DNA of 64,000 nt from Croceimicrobium sp965228705 (GTDB taxonomy: Bacteria; Bacteroidota; Bacteroidia; Flavobacteriales; Schleiferiaceae): NCBI RefSeq assembly GCF_965228705.1, contig NZ_OZ245832.1, positions 3,100,001 through 3,164,000 of the forward strand. The letters run 5' to 3'. Under the pieces are notes generated by a model. That model did not search any database. It was not told the origin of the DNA and saw nothing but the letters and a program-made list of their open reading frames with translations. Positions 16,663 to 26,127 of this stretch are shown here, one piece after another. Made by a program: the position numbers and the translations under genes. The number at the start of each line of letters is the position of its first letter. Position 1 is the stretch's first letter.

Positions 16663-17919
16663 ATGATTAGTCCGGAGGAACGTCCGGGATTTTGGAAAAA
16701 GTATCGCTGGTGGCTAATCACCAGTTTGGTTTTCATTAGCCTCCTGGTATTCCTAATGCAGGGGGAACGGGTGTATGAACTTTCGAAGGACCGCGTGCTC
16801 TTAGCCCGGGTAGAAGCCACTTTGTTTGAGGATGTAATTTCTTTTCAAGCCCGAGTGGAGCCAGAAGTATCCTTTTCTTTAGATGCCGTGGAGGGGGGAA
16901 CCGTGCAAGAAATCTTTGTGGAGGCCGGTCAGGCGGTAAAAGCCGGGCAGCCCTTGCTACGACTGGCAAATACCACCTTGATGTTGGATTTCATGAATCG
17001 GGAAACGCAAATTGTGGAACAGATCAATAATCTTCGCAATACCCGTATGCAACTGGAACTCAATGAAAGACAATTGCAGGAGCAGGTTTTGGACCTACGC
17101 TTCGAACAAGAGGCCATGGCCCGTCAATATGCGATCGATACCCTCCTTTTTAAGGATAGCGTAATTGCCAGTCAGGAGTTTTTGGACTCCGAAGCACGTT
17201 TTCGCTATTTGGTCGAAAAACGGGAATTGTTGGAAGATAACTTTCAAACCAACCGACATTACCGAGCAAGGCAATTAGAAGCCCTGGACCGATCCATTGA
17301 GATGATGGAACGCAATCTGAATGCCATCCGTAAAAATTTAGAAAACCTGGTAGTAAAAGCGCCCATTGATGGGCAGTTAACCACCTTTATACCTGAGATT
17401 GGACAAAGCATTAACCGGGGAGAGAATATCGGACGGATTGAAGATCTGGATACTTATATCCTCAGAGCCAATATCGATGAGCATTACCTCTCCCGTGTGG
17501 AAGTCGGCCAGAAAGCCTTTTATGAGCTCAATAATTACCGTTGGGAACTGACTGTAAGCAAGGTATACCCTCAGGTTAGCAACAATCAATTCGTGGTGGA
17601 TTTCGAGTATCAGGATACCATACCGGCTCAATTACGAAGTGGACAAGGTTTGAATCTTCGACTCGCTTTAAGCGCCAGTGCTAATGCCGTATTGGTGCCC
17701 CGTGGTGCATTCTTTAGCAGTACAGGGGGAAATTGGGTTTTTGTGTTGAATGATAAGGGAGATCAGGCCTATAAGCGAGCAGTTGAATTAGGTAGACAGA
17801 ACCCTGATTATATAGAAGTAATCTCTGGATTGGAGCCCGGAGAGCAAATCATCAGCTCCAGCTACGAAAGTTTTAAGGAATACGAGCAATTGCGATTAAA
17901 ATCAGCAGAACATGAATGA
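16663..17919 (+). CDS. HlyD/MacA-type periplasmic adaptor of an ABC exporter
   Basis: A 418-residue membrane-fusion protein: one N-terminal membrane helix (about 16-35), a biotinyl-lipoyl-like half domain (VEGGTVQEIFVEAGQAVKAG), a long coiled-coil hairpin (about 105-220), and the second lipoyl half (VVKAPIDGQLTTFIPEIGQS). Barrel and membrane-proximal domains follow, with LVPRGAFFSSTGGNWVFVL. It links the inner-membrane exporter to the outer envelope. It overlaps the ATPase gene by 8 nt. The start at 16663 was preferred to a TTG at 16654, since only three residues differ. Confidence 0.9.
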   Translation: MISPEERPGFWKKYRWWLITSLVFISLLVFLMQGERVYELSKDRVLLARVEATLFEDVISFQARVEPEVSFSLDAVEGGTVQEIFVEAGQAVKAGQPLLRLANTTLMLDFMNRETQIVEQINNLRNTRMQLELNERQLQEQVLDLRFEQEAMARQYAIDTLLFKDSVIASQEFLDSEARFRYLVEKRELLEDNFQTNRHYRARQLEALDRSIEMMERNLNAIRKNLENLVVKAPIDGQLTTFIPEIGQSINRGENIGRIEDLDTYILRANIDEHYLSRVEVGQKAFYELNNYRWELTVSKVYPQVSNNQFVVDFEYQDTIPAQLRSGQGLNLRLALSASANAVLVPRGAFFSSTGGNWVFVLNDKGDQAYKRAVELGRQNPDYIEVISGLEPGEQIISSSYESFKEYEQLRLKSAEHE

Positions 17920-18619
17920 TGTAATTATTAAGACCGTTGGTCTGGAAATGCGCTATCGCACTGACCTAATGGAAACCATGGCCTTGAATTCGGTAGATCT
18001 TGAAATCAAGAAAGGTGAGTTTATTTCCATTATGGGCCCTTCAGGATGTGGTAAATCTACCTTATTGAATATTCTGGGAATGCTGGATCAGCCTAGTGCG
18101 GGAGATTACTTTTTCGAGGGGCAAAATATCGCCAAAATGAAGGAGCAGCAAAGGGCTCGCCTGCGTAAAGAGAAAGTAGGCTTCGTATTCCAAAGCTTTA
18201 ACCTGATTGATGAGCTCTCTGTTTTTGAAAATGTAGAACTGCCCTTGCTTTATCAAGGACGTTCGGCGGCAGAGCGAAAGGCACAAGTGCAAAAGATTTT
18301 AGAGCGAATGGGTATTGATCACCGCGCAACCCATTATCCGCAACAGCTCAGCGGGGGTCAGCAGCAAAGGGTGGCTGTTGCCAGGGCAACGGTTGGTGAG
18401 CCTTCAGTAATATTCGCTGATGAGCCCACTGGTAATCTGGATAGTGTTCACGGCGATGAAGTAATGAACCTCCTCAGCGATTTAAATCGCAGTGGCACCA
18501 CTATCGTAATGGTTACTCACTCTGCACACGATGCTGCTTACTCCCAGCGGAGCATTCGCTTATTTGATGGTAAGGTAATCGGCGAAAACCAAAACCGCTT
18601 AGAAGAAGTACAGTCATGA
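17912..18619 (+). CDS. ABC transporter ATP-binding protein, MacB/LolD type
   Basis: A 235-residue ATPase with Walker A GPSGCGKST, Q-loop FVFQSFNLIDELSV, signature LSGGQQQR, Walker B VIFADEPTGNLDS and an H-loop histidine in VMVTHSAHDA. The sequence class is that of ATPases that drive FtsX/MacB mechanotransmission permeases. It is translationally coupled on both sides (8-nt overlap before, 4-nt overlap after). Confidence 0.94.
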   Translation: MNDVIIKTVGLEMRYRTDLMETMALNSVDLEIKKGEFISIMGPSGCGKSTLLNILGMLDQPSAGDYFFEGQNIAKMKEQQRARLRKEKVGFVFQSFNLIDELSVFENVELPLLYQGRSAAERKAQVQKILERMGIDHRATHYPQQLSGGQQQRVAVARATVGEPSVIFADEPTGNLDSVHGDEVMNLLSDLNRSGTTIVMVTHSAHDAAYSQRSIRLFDGKVIGENQNRLEEVQS

Positions 18620-21030
18620 TGTTTCGCAATTACTTAAAAGTAAGCTGGCGCCACCTGCTTGCCGGAAAGGCCAATAGCATCATTAGCGTGCTTGGACTTT
18701 CGGTGGGGGTAGCCAGTGCCATTCTCATTGCACTTTACATCCAGGATGAATTGAGCTATGATCAGTTTCACACCAAAAAGGATCGCATTGCCCGTATCGT
18801 AGAACGTATCGATCATAGTGGCGAAATTAAGGCAGCGCTTACCAGTTTGCCGGTAGGGCCGCAGTTTGTGAGTGATTATCCTGAAGTACAGAATTATGTA
18901 CGTATCATGCAAATGGGCGGGATGCTTACCATTAAGGTGGAAGATCAGATCTTTCGGGAGGATCGTTTCCTGCGAACGGATAGCACGATTTTCGAAATCT
19001 TTGATTTTAAATTACTTCAGGGTGACCCTAAAACAGCTTTGGCTGGTCCAAGTATGGTGGTTCTAAATGAAGACCTGGCTACCAAGTTCTTTGGTTCGCC
19101 TAAGGAGGCTATGGGCAAGCAATTATTCATCGGCACTAGCCAGTTTACCGTTAACGGTGTGGTGGAAAATGGGGACAAGCCCAGTGATATTGATTATCAG
19201 GCTTTCACTTCCTTAAGCACACTACCACCTCAGGCCCAGCAAGCTTTAAATGGAGATTGGTTCCGCTTGGTTTGTCAGACTTACCTGGTTTTTGATCAGC
19301 CGGTCGCTGATTTGGATTTTGAGACCCAGTTAGCGGATTTCACCGAACGCATTATTAAACCCTTTGTGGCCACTTTTGGCTCTGGGAGCACGGCCGACTT
19401 TAAACTGCAGCCTTTAGAGGGATTGCATTTCGATAATAGTCGTGAATACGATACACCCAAGGGAAATCGGTCCTATCTGTACATTTTCGGATTATTAGCC
19501 TTGTTCATCCTGGTTATCGCAACCATCAATTTTGTGAATTTGGCTTTAAGTCAATCGGTAAAAAGAGCCAAGGAAGTTGGCGTGCGGAAGGCTTTGGGAG
19601 CGGGACAAAATCAATTGCGAAATCAGTTTTTGGGGGAGAGCTTTTTAGTGGTGCTTTTAGCGATGATTATTGGTCTTGGTTTGGTTGAGGTATTGCTTAG
19701 TACCTTCAATACCACTACCGACAAGAGCTTTGCTTTCGCGGATCTCTTTGATTGGCGCATGTTGCTAACCCTTCTCGGCATTTTATTGATTACCGCACTT
19801 ATGGCGGGATTGTATCCGGCCTTAGTATTAAGCAAATTCCAGAGTTCTCGAATTTTAAGAGGTAGTTTACCTAAGATAGGTCGCTATGGAAATTTGCGAC
19901 GCATCCTCATGGTGGTACAATTGGCATTTTCCATCTTGATGATCATCGGTACCCTGGCTATTCAAAGTCAGATGCGCTATTTGCAGGATAAAGATTTGGG
20001 CTTTGAGCAAGATCAGATTGTAGTGCTTAATATTCCCCAGGATACAGCCGTCTTTAATCATTTGGATTCCTTTAAAGATCGCCTCTTGGCGCATAGCGAA
20101 TTTGAAGGGGTAAGTGGTTCACAGGCCATTCCCGGCACCAATGTAGGTGAGCTGATGTTCCGCATTGAGCAGAACGCTGAGATGCTGGATAAGAGCATCA
20201 AGTTTATTGCTGCAGATGAGGACTTTTTTGAAATATTGGGCTTGGAATTAGTGCAGGGCCGACTTTTCTCTAACGACATTCAAAGTGATGTGCAACAAGC
20301 CTTCATCATCAATGAAACGGCGGCCGAAAGTTTTGGCTGGGACGAGCCACTAGGTAAACGTATTCAGTGGGGTCTACAAGGAAACGGTCAGGCTACTAAT
20401 GATGGCGAGGTTGTGGGTGTAATCAAGGATTTCCACTTTGCTTCTTTGCATAACCCTATGGAGTCTTTGGTAATCTTATTCCGACCTAATTTTAGCTTAC
20501 TCTTTAGTATGAAACTGTCAGGCGGGCAAGTGCGTTCCGGCCTTACAATATTGGAAGAGGAATGGAGCAATTTTGCGGGTAATCATCCCCTCGAGTATAC
20601 TTTCCTGGATGAGCGAATCCAAAGCCAATATGAGCGCGAAAAGACCCTCTTGAAAATCTTCGGCTATTTTGCTTTTATCAGTATTATGATTGCCGGATTG
20701 GGACTCTTTGCCTTGACTTCTTATACTGTAGAACAACGTCTCAAGGAGTTTAGCGTGCGTAAAATATTAGGGGCAGAACTCAAGGATTTGGGAATGCTCC
20801 TGGCCAAAGAATTTATGCTTTTAATTGGAGTAGCAGCCCTTATTAGTATCCCCTTGGCGGGATGGGGTATCTCCTCCTGGCTCGAAGAATTTTCCTATCG
20901 AATTGCGATGCCCTGGCTGAGTTTTGTTTTAGCCTTGCTGCTGATTGCTCTGGTTACTTTAATCGCCATGTCTTATCATGTCATTCGATTGGCTCGTACT
21001 AACCCTGCAAGGATCCTTCGCGACGAATAA
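18616..21030 (+). CDS. ABC transporter permease, FtsX/MacB family, double-length
   Basis: An 804-residue permease with two MacB-like halves, each with a periplasmic core and an FtsX-type membrane domain. N-terminal helix at about 20-42 (SVLGLSVGVASAILIALYI), helices around 285-400 carrying the VKRAKEVGVRKALGAGQNQL loop, a second helix near 425-445, and C-terminal helices around 675-800 with EQRLKEFSVRKILGAELKDL. This eight-helix layout is common in Bacteroidota. With the adaptor and ATPase it forms an exporter whose substrate (antibiotic, peptide or lipoprotein) is not evident. Confidence 0.92.
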   Translation: MMFRNYLKVSWRHLLAGKANSIISVLGLSVGVASAILIALYIQDELSYDQFHTKKDRIARIVERIDHSGEIKAALTSLPVGPQFVSDYPEVQNYVRIMQMGGMLTIKVEDQIFREDRFLRTDSTIFEIFDFKLLQGDPKTALAGPSMVVLNEDLATKFFGSPKEAMGKQLFIGTSQFTVNGVVENGDKPSDIDYQAFTSLSTLPPQAQQALNGDWFRLVCQTYLVFDQPVADLDFETQLADFTERIIKPFVATFGSGSTADFKLQPLEGLHFDNSREYDTPKGNRSYLYIFGLLALFILVIATINFVNLALSQSVKRAKEVGVRKALGAGQNQLRNQFLGESFLVVLLAMIIGLGLVEVLLSTFNTTTDKSFAFADLFDWRMLLTLLGILLITALMAGLYPALVLSKFQSSRILRGSLPKIGRYGNLRRILMVVQLAFSILMIIGTLAIQSQMRYLQDKDLGFEQDQIVVLNIPQDTAVFNHLDSFKDRLLAHSEFEGVSGSQAIPGTNVGELMFRIEQNAEMLDKSIKFIAADEDFFEILGLELVQGRLFSNDIQSDVQQAFIINETAAESFGWDEPLGKRIQWGLQGNGQATNDGEVVGVIKDFHFASLHNPMESLVILFRPNFSLLFSMKLSGGQVRSGLTILEEEWSNFAGNHPLEYTFLDERIQSQYEREKTLLKIFGYFAFISIMIAGLGLFALTSYTVEQRLKEFSVRKILGAELKDLGMLLAKEFMLLIGVAALISIPLAGWGISSWLEEFSYRIAMPWLSFVLALLLIALVTLIAMSYHVIRLARTNPARILRDE

Positions 21031-21040
21031 TAGGATCAAT

Positions 21041-21074
21041 AAAAAAGGCCTCTGAGAAATCAGAGGCCTTTTTT
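21041..21074. terminator. Bidirectional terminator between exporter 1 and glmS
   Basis: Fifteen-bp perfect arms (AAAAAAGGCCTCTGA / TCAGAGGCCTTTTTT) with a GAAA tetraloop. A run of A on one side and T on the other lets it serve both convergent transcripts. Confidence 0.93.
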
Positions 21075-21095
21075 TATGCTTTGGCAATACAGTTC

Positions 21096-22937
21096 TTATT
21101 CTACGGTAACCGACTTGGCCAGGTTACGCGGTTGATCCACATTACATCCGCGCATAACGGCAATGTGGTAAGAAAGTAATTGCAGTGGAATAGTAGTTAA
21201 TAGAGGAGAGAATACTTCCATGGTATCTTTTACCTCGATCACGTGATCCGCCATTTTAGCGATCTCACTGTCACCATCGTTCACAATGGCAATCACTTTT
21301 CCTTCACGGGCCTTAACCTCCTGGATATTGGATACGATTTTATCGTACTGTCCGCTTTTAGGAGCAATTACCACCACCGGCATGTTCTCGTCGATCAAGG
21401 CGATGGGACCGTGCTTCATTTCCGCAGCAGGATAGCCTTCTGCGTGGATGTAGCTGATCTCTTTTAATTTCAAGGCGCCTTCGAGGGCAACAGGGAAATT
21501 GTATCCACGACCCAAGTACAAGAAGTTAGGGGCGTCTTTATAGAGTTCCGCGATATAACGAGATTGAGCATCGCTTTTCAGCATATCTTCAATCTTGCGA
21601 GGGATCTCATTCAATTCGTTCAATAAACGGTGGTAATAGCTCTCTTTTAATAAGCCTTTCTTGTGCGCCAGTTTAATGGCGATCAAGTTTAATACGGCTA
21701 CTTGTGCAGTAAAGGCTTTGGTAGAAGCAACTCCAATTTCGGGTCCAGCGTGGGTGTAAGCACCGGCATGAGTTTCACGCGCAATGCTGGAACCTACCAC
21801 ATTACAAATTCCAAAAATGGTGGCGCCGCGCTCTTTGGCCAATTTAATTGCTGCCAGGGTATCGGCAGTTTCTCCGGATTGGCTGATAGCGATCACTACG
21901 TCTCTCTCGGTAATAACCGGATTCCGATAACGGAATTCTGAGGCGTATTCTACCTCAACCGGAATGCGAGCTAATTCTTCAAAAATGTATTCGGCAACTA
22001 AACCGGCGTGCCAGGAGGTACCACAGCCGATAATGATGATGCGTTGGGCATTAACCAATTTTTCCTGGAATTGGTAAACACCATCCATTTGGATTAGACC
22101 TTGTTCGGGCAATAAGCGTCCGCGTAAGGTGTCTCCAATAGATTTAGGTTGCTCATAAATTTCTTTCAGCATGAAATGATCATAACCCCCTTTTTCAATT
22201 GAGGCTAAATCCATTTCTAACTGATGTACATAAGGATCAATCGTACGATTGTCGGGAATAGAAAGTACTTCGATTTCCTGTCCGCGATTGATGATAGCCA
22301 TTTCATCATCTTCCAGATAAATGGCCTTTTTTGTAAACTCAAGGAAAGGAGTAGCATCACTGGCGATAAAATATTCGCCTTCTCCAACTCCTACAACCAG
22401 AGGACTACCTTTTTTAGCCACTACAATTTGATCACTATTGTTCTGATCAATCACGGCAATGGCATAAGCCCCGATTACCTGATTTAGAGCAATGCGTACC
22501 GCTTTCGCTAAGTGTACACCTTCGCTCTTCATAACGTCTTCGATCAGGTTTACCAATACCTCCGTATCGGTGTCCGAATGAAAAACGTATCCTCTTTGGG
22601 TTAGGGCTTTTTTAATGGAAGAGTAGTTCTCAATAATTCCGTTGTGGATCAGAACTAAATCTCCGCTATTGGAAGTGTGAGGGTGCGCATTGGTATCGTT
22701 GGGTTCACCGTGGGTGGCCCAGCGGGTATGACCAATTCCAATGCTGGCTTCCTCAATGCTGTTATTCATTTTGGCTTCGAGATCCGAAACCTTGCCTTTG
22801 CATTTAACCAGGCTTAATTTTCCGTTTAAAACGGCGATGCCGGCACTGTCATATCCGCGGTATTCTAATCTACGCAGACCGTTAACTATTACTGGTACGG
22901 CATTCTTGTTGCCCAGGTAACCAACAATTCCACACAT
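21096..22937 (-). CDS. glmS: Glutamine--fructose-6-phosphate aminotransferase (isomerizing)
   Basis: Makes glucosamine-6-phosphate from fructose-6-phosphate and glutamine, the first step to UDP-GlcNAc for peptidoglycan and LPS. The 613-residue protein has the N-terminal nucleophile cysteine (C2 in MCGIVGYLG), a glutaminase domain with GHTRWATHG and HNGIIENY, and two SIS sugar-isomerase domains (IGCGTSWHAGLVAEYIFE, SQSGETADT, AEGYPAAEMKHGPIALI), ending LAKSVTVE. No glmS ribozyme-like sequence is evident upstream; the next gene ends 12 nt before it, so it is probably in an operon with DUF4270 and the GlgA-like gene. Confidence 0.97.
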   Translation of the reverse strand: MCGIVGYLGNKNAVPVIVNGLRRLEYRGYDSAGIAVLNGKLSLVKCKGKVSDLEAKMNNSIEEASIGIGHTRWATHGEPNDTNAHPHTSNSGDLVLIHNGIIENYSSIKKALTQRGYVFHSDTDTEVLVNLIEDVMKSEGVHLAKAVRIALNQVIGAYAIAVIDQNNSDQIVVAKKGSPLVVGVGEGEYFIASDATPFLEFTKKAIYLEDDEMAIINRGQEIEVLSIPDNRTIDPYVHQLEMDLASIEKGGYDHFMLKEIYEQPKSIGDTLRGRLLPEQGLIQMDGVYQFQEKLVNAQRIIIIGCGTSWHAGLVAEYIFEELARIPVEVEYASEFRYRNPVITERDVVIAISQSGETADTLAAIKLAKERGATIFGICNVVGSSIARETHAGAYTHAGPEIGVASTKAFTAQVAVLNLIAIKLAHKKGLLKESYYHRLLNELNEIPRKIEDMLKSDAQSRYIAELYKDAPNFLYLGRGYNFPVALEGALKLKEISYIHAEGYPAAEMKHGPIALIDENMPVVVIAPKSGQYDKIVSNIQEVKAREGKVIAIVNDGDSEIAKMADHVIEVKDTMEVFSPLLTTIPLQLLSYHIAVMRGCNVDQPRNLAKSVTVE

Positions 22938-22948
22938 AGTTTTCCTTT

Positions 22949-24283
22949 TTAAGGTTTAGTGTAATAAACAATTACCGTGGCTCTTTCTGAGAGCCCGGAT
23001 CCTCCCCTCAAAATGGTCCGATTTGCCGCAGTTGTGCGGGTGGTCGGAACGAGGGCTAAAGTAGGGTTTTCTTTGCTATTGAGGACCCCAAAAAGGTGCC
23101 GGCTAAGGTCGATTACGTATTTGTTATTACGCAGGACACCTCGGCTTAATGTACCGCCACCACCGCCATCGGTCTGGAAATCGATAATGCGATCACCTAA
23201 GCTTTTGCCTTCCAATAGTCTAAGTTCCATTCTCGGACTAGGAGGTACCGGCTCCGTAATTCCTTGAGCAGTATAAATTTCTACTTCCGCTTTATTGATT
23301 ACCAGCCCTTCATTTACAAGGCTGTCTATTTTACGTGGATCAAAGCGTAAGGCTGTGCAAACGCCGGCCATGGCTTGCACATAAGTTTCCGTTTCACCAT
23401 TTACAGAGTCTTGAGCCAGGCTTTCCAAAGGTGAGCCACTATAGTCCTGCTCAAAAGTGCTAAAATTGATAGGCTTAAGGGATTTGTCTTGATCAAAGTT
23501 CAATTCAGCATAGCTGGTATCCTCATCATTGTGGTAGTAGATCCGTAAGCCCGTGTAGGCGCTGGCTAAATTGGTGTGAAGAATGCAACTTCCGCTTTCA
23601 GCTTCAATTTGCACCCCTTTAAAGTATTCAAGGAATTTAGCGAAGCTGCTGAACTCGTCGGCGGAGCCATTAGCTACATCTGCAAATTGACTTTGGAAAT
23701 AAGCGACATCCATAGGGATACGCAGCAAAGCAGGAGCCAGTTCACCTTCAAATTGAGTATTAGTTTTAGCTCGCGGTTGATAGCCATTTAAACGACCAAT
23801 TTCATTGCCTAGAGTTGGCTGGTAATTACTGTAGTAAATGCTATCTTCCTCAAAGGCCTGACTTAATTCATAAACTGCAAAATCCATTGAGTTGGTGGTG
23901 TCGCCATAAGCTTCGGTTAAACGCAGGTAAAGATTAACGGAATCTACAATGGGATTGCTACCAAAGTCAACATTCAATTCATTAGGGATCATTTGGCTAA
24001 GGATGCGCGCTTTCTCAATCCCGAAATAATTGCTTTGACTGTGCCCTAATAAGCGAACTGAATTATAACCACCCAGTGTAACTTGAGTGCTGTAGTCGAG
24101 GGCAACGACAATGCTATCTACCGGTGCGGTCCAGGATACCAGGTTGATATGCATGGAATCGGCCTCGGTATTTCCTCCGATAATTTGTTGAAAACCTAGA
24201 TCGTCGGTAGGCTTTTCACAGGCGGCTATAAAAAACAAAGGAGCCATGGCTAAGATGGCTCGCTTTACAGTGCTTAAGGTCAT
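22949..24283 (-). CDS. DUF4270-family lipoprotein
   Basis: A 444-residue predicted lipoprotein (lipobox IAAC at about residue 22, then EKPTDDLGFQQIIGG). The body has the pattern I associate with DUF4270: a repeated theme of strand-rich segments with VDSVNLYLRLTEAYGDT, a mid-protein block on co-localised substructure (SGSCILHTNLASAYTGLRIYY), and INKAEVEIY. DUF4270 proteins are typical of Bacteroidota and their role is not established. It lies between glmS and the GlgA-like gene, as in related genomes I recall. Confidence 0.85.
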   Translation of the reverse strand: MTLSTVKRAILAMAPLFFIAACEKPTDDLGFQQIIGGNTEADSMHINLVSWTAPVDSIVVALDYSTQVTLGGYNSVRLLGHSQSNYFGIEKARILSQMIPNELNVDFGSNPIVDSVNLYLRLTEAYGDTTNSMDFAVYELSQAFEEDSIYYSNYQPTLGNEIGRLNGYQPRAKTNTQFEGELAPALLRIPMDVAYFQSQFADVANGSADEFSSFAKFLEYFKGVQIEAESGSCILHTNLASAYTGLRIYYHNDEDTSYAELNFDQDKSLKPINFSTFEQDYSGSPLESLAQDSVNGETETYVQAMAGVCTALRFDPRKIDSLVNEGLVINKAEVEIYTAQGITEPVPPSPRMELRLLEGKSLGDRIIDFQTDGGGGGTLSRGVLRNNKYVIDLSRHLFGVLNSKENPTLALVPTTRTTAANRTILRGGSGLSERATVIVYYTKP

Positions 24284-24303
24284 ATATTTAATTCTAAAAG
24301 AAT

Positions 24304-25125
24304 TTAAGCTAGAGACTCTTCCTCTACAATTACCTGCTCATAGAGCTTGGCAATTTCTGAATTCGGATCTTCCGATTCAGTTAGGTCGATCATGGAGCTA
24401 ACGTTCTTACTCACATAATCTTTCATTTCGTCGGTTAATTTACTTCCCGAAAGGGCAACACCATCACAGTAGGCCATATTGGCTCTGTAAACACTGCTGA
24501 TGTTGGCATCTGCGAAAGGTGCAACTTCATCATCGCTCAATCCGTCAAAACGCAAGTAATCAGGTAAGCTTTTGCTTAGGTTCTCTTCGGTAGCACCATA
24601 TACTGAAAGTACAGTTTTGCTATCGGAGAACATCGGATCATCGTGGTGGAACTTTTTCAAGTATAAGGGTAGGAAGCTGGCCATCCATCCATGACAGTGA
24701 ATGATATCCGGGCTCCAGCCCAATTTCTTAACAGTTTCAATAACTCCGCGGCAAAAGAAGATGGCACGTTTGTCATTGTCTTCGTGGAATTCTTCATCCT
24801 CATTATAGAAGATGGCCTTACGCTTAAAGAACTCATCATTATCGATAAAGTAAACCTGCATACGCGCTTGAGGCACTGAGGCTACCTTGATGATCAAGGG
24901 CTGATCTTCGTCGTTTACAATAATATTGATACCGCTTAAACGAATCACTTCATGCAATTGATGACGACGTTCGTTTATTAATCCATAACGGGGCATGAAA
25001 ACCCGTACCTGGTGCCCGCTTTCATTCATCTTTCGAGGCATTTCCAAAGAAGGTTTGGAAATTTCATTTTCGGGGAGGTAGGGGTGAATCTCCTGACTTA
25101 CATACAGAATGCGCTTACTATCCAT
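24304..25125 (-). CDS. GlgA-like protein with only the N-terminal GT5 domain
   Basis: A 273-residue protein that matches only the first (acceptor-binding) half of glycogen/starch synthase: KRILYVSQEIHPYLPENEIS in place of the usual KTGGLGDV motif, then VRVFMPRYGLINERRHQLHE and DIIHCHGWMASFLPLYLK. The second Rossmann domain that binds ADP-glucose is missing; the protein ends in an acidic tail. It therefore probably does not make glycogen by itself. Position divergent from panC is a recurrent Bacteroidota arrangement. Confidence 0.85.
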   Translation of the reverse strand: MDSKRILYVSQEIHPYLPENEISKPSLEMPRKMNESGHQVRVFMPRYGLINERRHQLHEVIRLSGINIIVNDEDQPLIIKVASVPQARMQVYFIDNDEFFKRKAIFYNEDEEFHEDNDKRAIFFCRGVIETVKKLGWSPDIIHCHGWMASFLPLYLKKFHHDDPMFSDSKTVLSVYGATEENLSKSLPDYLRFDGLSDDEVAPFADANISSVYRANMAYCDGVALSGSKLTDEMKDYVSKNVSSMIDLTESEDPNSEIAKLYEQVIVEEESLA

Positions 25126-25228
25126 GATCCGTGTTTAATCTACAAATTGAAAAGGTTTGCAAAAATATAGCTTTTTTGTGAATAACTCAATTTATAATAA
25201 TAGCTTTACCCGCTGCAATGCCTTGAAA

Positions 25229-26071
25229 ATGCAAGTGTTTCACAGTGTATCCGAGCTGTCGGTTTTTCAACAGCAAAACAAATCGAAAGGCCACTCACTT
25301 GGATTTGTGGCAACTATGGGTGCTTTGCACGAGGGCCATCTTACTTTATTAAGACGTGCTAATCAGGAAAACGCTGCCAGCATCGTAAGTATTTTTGTCA
25401 ATCCCACTCAGTTTAATAATCCCGAAGATTTAGAGAAATATCCTCGTCGAACCGATGAAGATCTCGCTCTTTTAGAAGCCGAAGGTGCTACTGCGGTTTT
25501 TATGCCTTCAGTGGAGGAGATGTATGGCAATGAGGTAGAACCCGAAGCTATTGATTTAGCTGGTCTGGATCAGGGGATGGAAGGAGAGTTTCGCCCCGGA
25601 CATTTTGCAGGCGTAGCTACGGTAGTGAAGCGTTTGTTTGAAATGATTAAGCCCGATCGGGCCTATTTTGGCAATAAAGACTATCAACAGGTTTTAGTTG
25701 TAAAGCATGTGGCACGCATCTTTAATATGCCCATTGAGGTAATAGGTTGTGATACCGCTCGTTTCCCCAGTGGCTTAGCGATGAGTAGTCGGAATTTCCG
25801 CTTAAGTCCACAAGGAATGGAAGAGTCTGGCATTATTTACCGCGAAATGAAATGGGCGGCAGATCATTATCAGGATTACAGCCCAGAGAGCCTGAAAAAC
25901 ACCATTCGAGCACATTTTGCTGATAGTAATTTGGAACTTGAGTACATTGAACTGGCAGATGCTCATAGTATGAAACTGGTGGAGACTTGGGCTGAACATA
26001 AGGAAGTACGCATATTTATGGCCGCTTATTGCGAAGGGGTACGCCTGATAGATAATACTACTTTATATTGA
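25229..26071 (+). CDS. panC: Pantothenate synthetase
   Basis: Joins pantoate and beta-alanine with ATP in the CoA pathway. The 280-residue protein has the family marks: GFVATMGALHEGHLTLLRRA (HxGH nucleotide-binding motif), FVNPTQFNNPEDLEKYPR, FRPGHFAGVATVVKRLFEM, FGNKDYQQ and SSRNFRLSP. I took the ATG at MQVFHSVSEL; the 24 codons upstream in frame are low-complexity and lack family similarity. panD follows at 56 nt. Confidence 0.96.
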   Translation: MQVFHSVSELSVFQQQNKSKGHSLGFVATMGALHEGHLTLLRRANQENAASIVSIFVNPTQFNNPEDLEKYPRRTDEDLALLEAEGATAVFMPSVEEMYGNEVEPEAIDLAGLDQGMEGEFRPGHFAGVATVVKRLFEMIKPDRAYFGNKDYQQVLVVKHVARIFNMPIEVIGCDTARFPSGLAMSSRNFRLSPQGMEESGIIYREMKWAADHYQDYSPESLKNTIRAHFADSNLELEYIELADAHSMKLVETWAEHKEVRIFMAAYCEGVRLIDNTTLY

Positions 26072-26127
26072 TTGCCCAAGGCTATTAGCCCCTTCCATAA
26101 TCAGGGCCTTTGAATTACTTTTGCGGC

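Noticed and set aside
22938..22948. glmS ribozyme upstream of glmS
   Set aside because: Only 11 nt separate glmS from the preceding gene and no ribozyme core is seen.
24304..25125. GlgA-like gene as a recent truncation
   Set aside because: There is no remnant of the second domain downstream, and the stand-alone form in this gene neighbourhood is, to my knowledge, usual in the phylum, so it is not a pseudogene.
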